Assembly: GCA_031459765.1 (NCBI GenBank)
Contig: JAVKHY010000001.1
Location: 1-64,000, forward strand
From: Armatimonadota bacterium
GTDB lineage: Bacteria; Sysuimicrobiota; Sysuimicrobiia; Sysuimicrobiales; Kaftiobacteriaceae
DNA: 64,000 bases
Direction of reading: 5' to 3'
Below are positions 62,645-64,000 of this stretch, piece by piece. The stretch's first letter is position 1; each line of letters opens with the position of its first letter. Made by a program: the position numbers and the translations under genes. The notes below the pieces were generated by a model. That model did not search any database. It was not told the DNA's origin and saw only the letters and a program-made list of their open reading frames with translations.

Positions 62645-64000
62645 TGGGCTCCGCCCCCGCCTCCCGCTACCACATCGCCACCGCCCCGGCCCCCCCGCCG
62701 TTTCCGCCTCCGGCGCGCTTCCGTCTGGGGGAGAACGACGAGTATGTGAAGTACGGCAAGCCGCCCTTCTCCACCCCCGGGCGGGGCGATCCCTACTGGA
62801 CCCCGGAGATCATCACTCAGACGTGGTACATGGCCGAGCGCGGGAAGATCCCGATCTCGGGCGCCGGGTACGGCGGCCCCTTCGCCGGGCCGGGGTTCGA
62901 CGCGTTGTGGCTGGACATGTCCGAGATCGTCCGCCCCACGCGGGACGGCATCCACGGCCGGGAGTACATCAGCACGGGCGTCGATCTGGGCCGCAAGCTG
63001 CCGTCTCTGCGCTTCGCCGGGGCGACGCCCGGCGAAGCCTCCGCTCCCCCGTTGGTCGAACTCCCCCTGCCCGTCATCTTCAACCCGTTTCCGTTCCCCC
63101 TCGCCGGCCGCAGCCAGATCCTCGGCATCGCCCGGGCGGCCTCCGCGCTGCGCACGCTCGCCGTGATCACCCCTGAGATGTGGGCCGACGACCTGGTCCC
63201 GTACGCGGCGTGGCTGGCGCCGCGCCTGGCTCCCGGCGAGGTGACGGTCCACAGACGGCTGTGGGCCCAGGCGCGGTACATCGAGATCGAAGGGGACGAT
63301 GCGCAGGACGCCGTCGCCAGGGTGAAAGGCGCGCGCCCCGACGTGGTCGTCGGGCAGCGCCTCCCGATGGATGCGGCGGACCCCGGAAGGGTCGAGAATC
63401 TCGTGCGCGCCGGCGCCGAGGTCATTCACCTCTTCGCCGACGAATCCGGCCAGTCGTCCCGGGGATTCATCGCCGAGGCCCTGCGGGCGGTCCACCGCCA
63501 TCTCGTGGCCCGGGGCCTCCGCGACGAGGTCACGCTCCTCGCCAGCGGGGGCATCGCCGCCGCGGAGCACGTGCCAAAAGCCATCGTCTGCGGCGCGGAC
63601 CTCGTGGCCGTGGACTTCGTCCTCCCCGTGGCCTTCGGCTGCGCCCTGTGGGCCGACCGCGCCTACTGCGGCGCGGAGCGCGGCGAGTTCGACGCGGCGT
63701 GGGGGGCGCAGCGCCTGATGAATCTCTTCAACGCCTGGCGGGACCAGCTGCTGGAGTGCCTGGGCGCCATGGGCATGCGCGAGGTCCGCCGGCTGCGCGG
63801 GGAAACCGGCCGGGCCATCTTCCAGCCCGAGGAAGAGGCGCAGTTCCGCGCGCTGTTCCCCGTGACCCGACCGGCGCCCGCCGAGAAACCGCTGACCGAG
63901 ATTCCCGAGATGGGCGATCTGCGCTGGACCCAGGAGCTGCTCCAGGCGACCTGGACGCAGGCCGCGACGGGAGCTCCCCCGGCGCGGGGGGAGGCGCGGG
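62644..64000 (+). CDS. Glutamate-synthase-domain FMN-binding protein, 3' end outside window
   Basis: At least 452 residues are visible. The barrel shows SGAGYGGPFAGPGFDALWLD near residue 75, LASGGIAAAEHVPKAIVCGA near residue 300 and LPVAFGCALWADRAYCG. These match the FMN-binding domain of glutamate synthase large subunit-like proteins, but without the N-terminal amidotransferase domain. It may belong to a stand-alone GltB2-like group. The ATG overlaps the nadE stop as TGATG, so the two are coupled. Confidence 0.8.
   Translation, partial: MGSAPASRYHIATAPAPPPFPPPARFRLGENDEYVKYGKPPFSTPGRGDPYWTPEIITQTWYMAERGKIPISGAGYGGPFAGPGFDALWLDMSEIVRPTRDGIHGREYISTGVDLGRKLPSLRFAGATPGEASAPPLVELPLPVIFNPFPFPLAGRSQILGIARAASALRTLAVITPEMWADDLVPYAAWLAPRLAPGEVTVHRRLWAQARYIEIEGDDAQDAVARVKGARPDVVVGQRLPMDAADPGRVENLVRAGAEVIHLFADESGQSSRGFIAEALRAVHRHLVARGLRDEVTLLASGGIAAAEHVPKAIVCGADLVAVDFVLPVAFGCALWADRAYCGAERGEFDAAWGAQRLMNLFNAWRDQLLECLGAMGMREVRRLRGETGRAIFQPEEEAQFRALFPVTRPAPAEKPLTEIPEMGDLRWTQELLQATWTQAATGAPPARGEAR

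Noticed and set aside
1-64000. CRISPR arrays, insertion sequences or prophage
   Set aside because: No regularly spaced direct repeats, transposase, integrase or phage structural genes were seen on either strand.

Overview
This is a GC-rich bacterial window of about 64 kb, tightly packed with short operons whose genes overlap at ATGA or GTGA junctions. No rRNA, tRNA, phage, insertion sequence or CRISPR array is visible. Several traits point to an uncultured Terrabacteria-type lineage, without settling the phylum: a T-box leader on proS, the tmk-darA-holB gene order known from Firmicutes, a Ycf45/SpoIIIAA-like R3H ATPase, an ANTAR two-component pair, cysteine-codon leader peptides, and many GTG starts behind AGGAGG sites.

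Region 1-6.5 kb: a T-box controlled prolyl-tRNA synthetase lies next to a cluster bracketed by two convergent fluoride riboswitches. The plus-strand switch precedes two uncharacterised coiled-coil genes. The minus-strand switch precedes an overlapping operon of a CPA2-type antiporter, a UspA protein, an MFS transporter and a DUF6062 Cys-motif protein. No crcB (Fluc) or CLC-F gene is present, so this looks like an alternative fluoride-response locus. Region 6.5-10.8 kb: sulfur and thiol genes (membrane-anchored thioredoxin, DUF4395, tandem rhodanese), a ferritin-like protein and TerC. The two sulfur transcripts share near-identical promoters, and each opens with a short leader peptide containing RQCICPRRR, which suggests cysteine-responsive attenuation.

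Region 10.8-27.7 kb: DinB, radical SAM, EamA and chromate-resistance genes; a peptide ABC importer (the binding protein and two permeases); a heterodimeric ABC exporter with a leader-ORF/terminator region upstream; a CehA-like hydrolase with a remnant of a lost oxidoreductase; a large LuxR-type ATPase regulator; and a secreted cupin. Region 28-38 kb: an ABC-2 exporter with a NEW3-domain partner, a NamZ-like muramidase, a DppA peptidase, two apparently frameshifted genes (a secreted protein and an FCSD-like flavoprotein), MazG, a secreted 5'-nucleotidase and a decayed DNA-alkylation-repair gene.

Region 38-49 kb: an operon of GntR regulator, Ddl, NUDIX, a DapF-like protein lacking both catalytic cysteines, and ApgM; a divergent PAS/MBL/MFS/HAD operon; metB and nfo. 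Region 49-64 kb: R3H ATPase-tmk-darA-holB, rlmI, a bacterial EndoQ ending in a clamp-binding-like motif, a geranylgeranyl-reductase-like flavoprotein, DUF192, a Pcm-like methyltransferase, the PdtaS/PdtaR-like pair, a candidate structured RNA preceded by a DnaA box, glutamine-dependent nadE, and a glutamate-synthase-domain protein cut by the window end.
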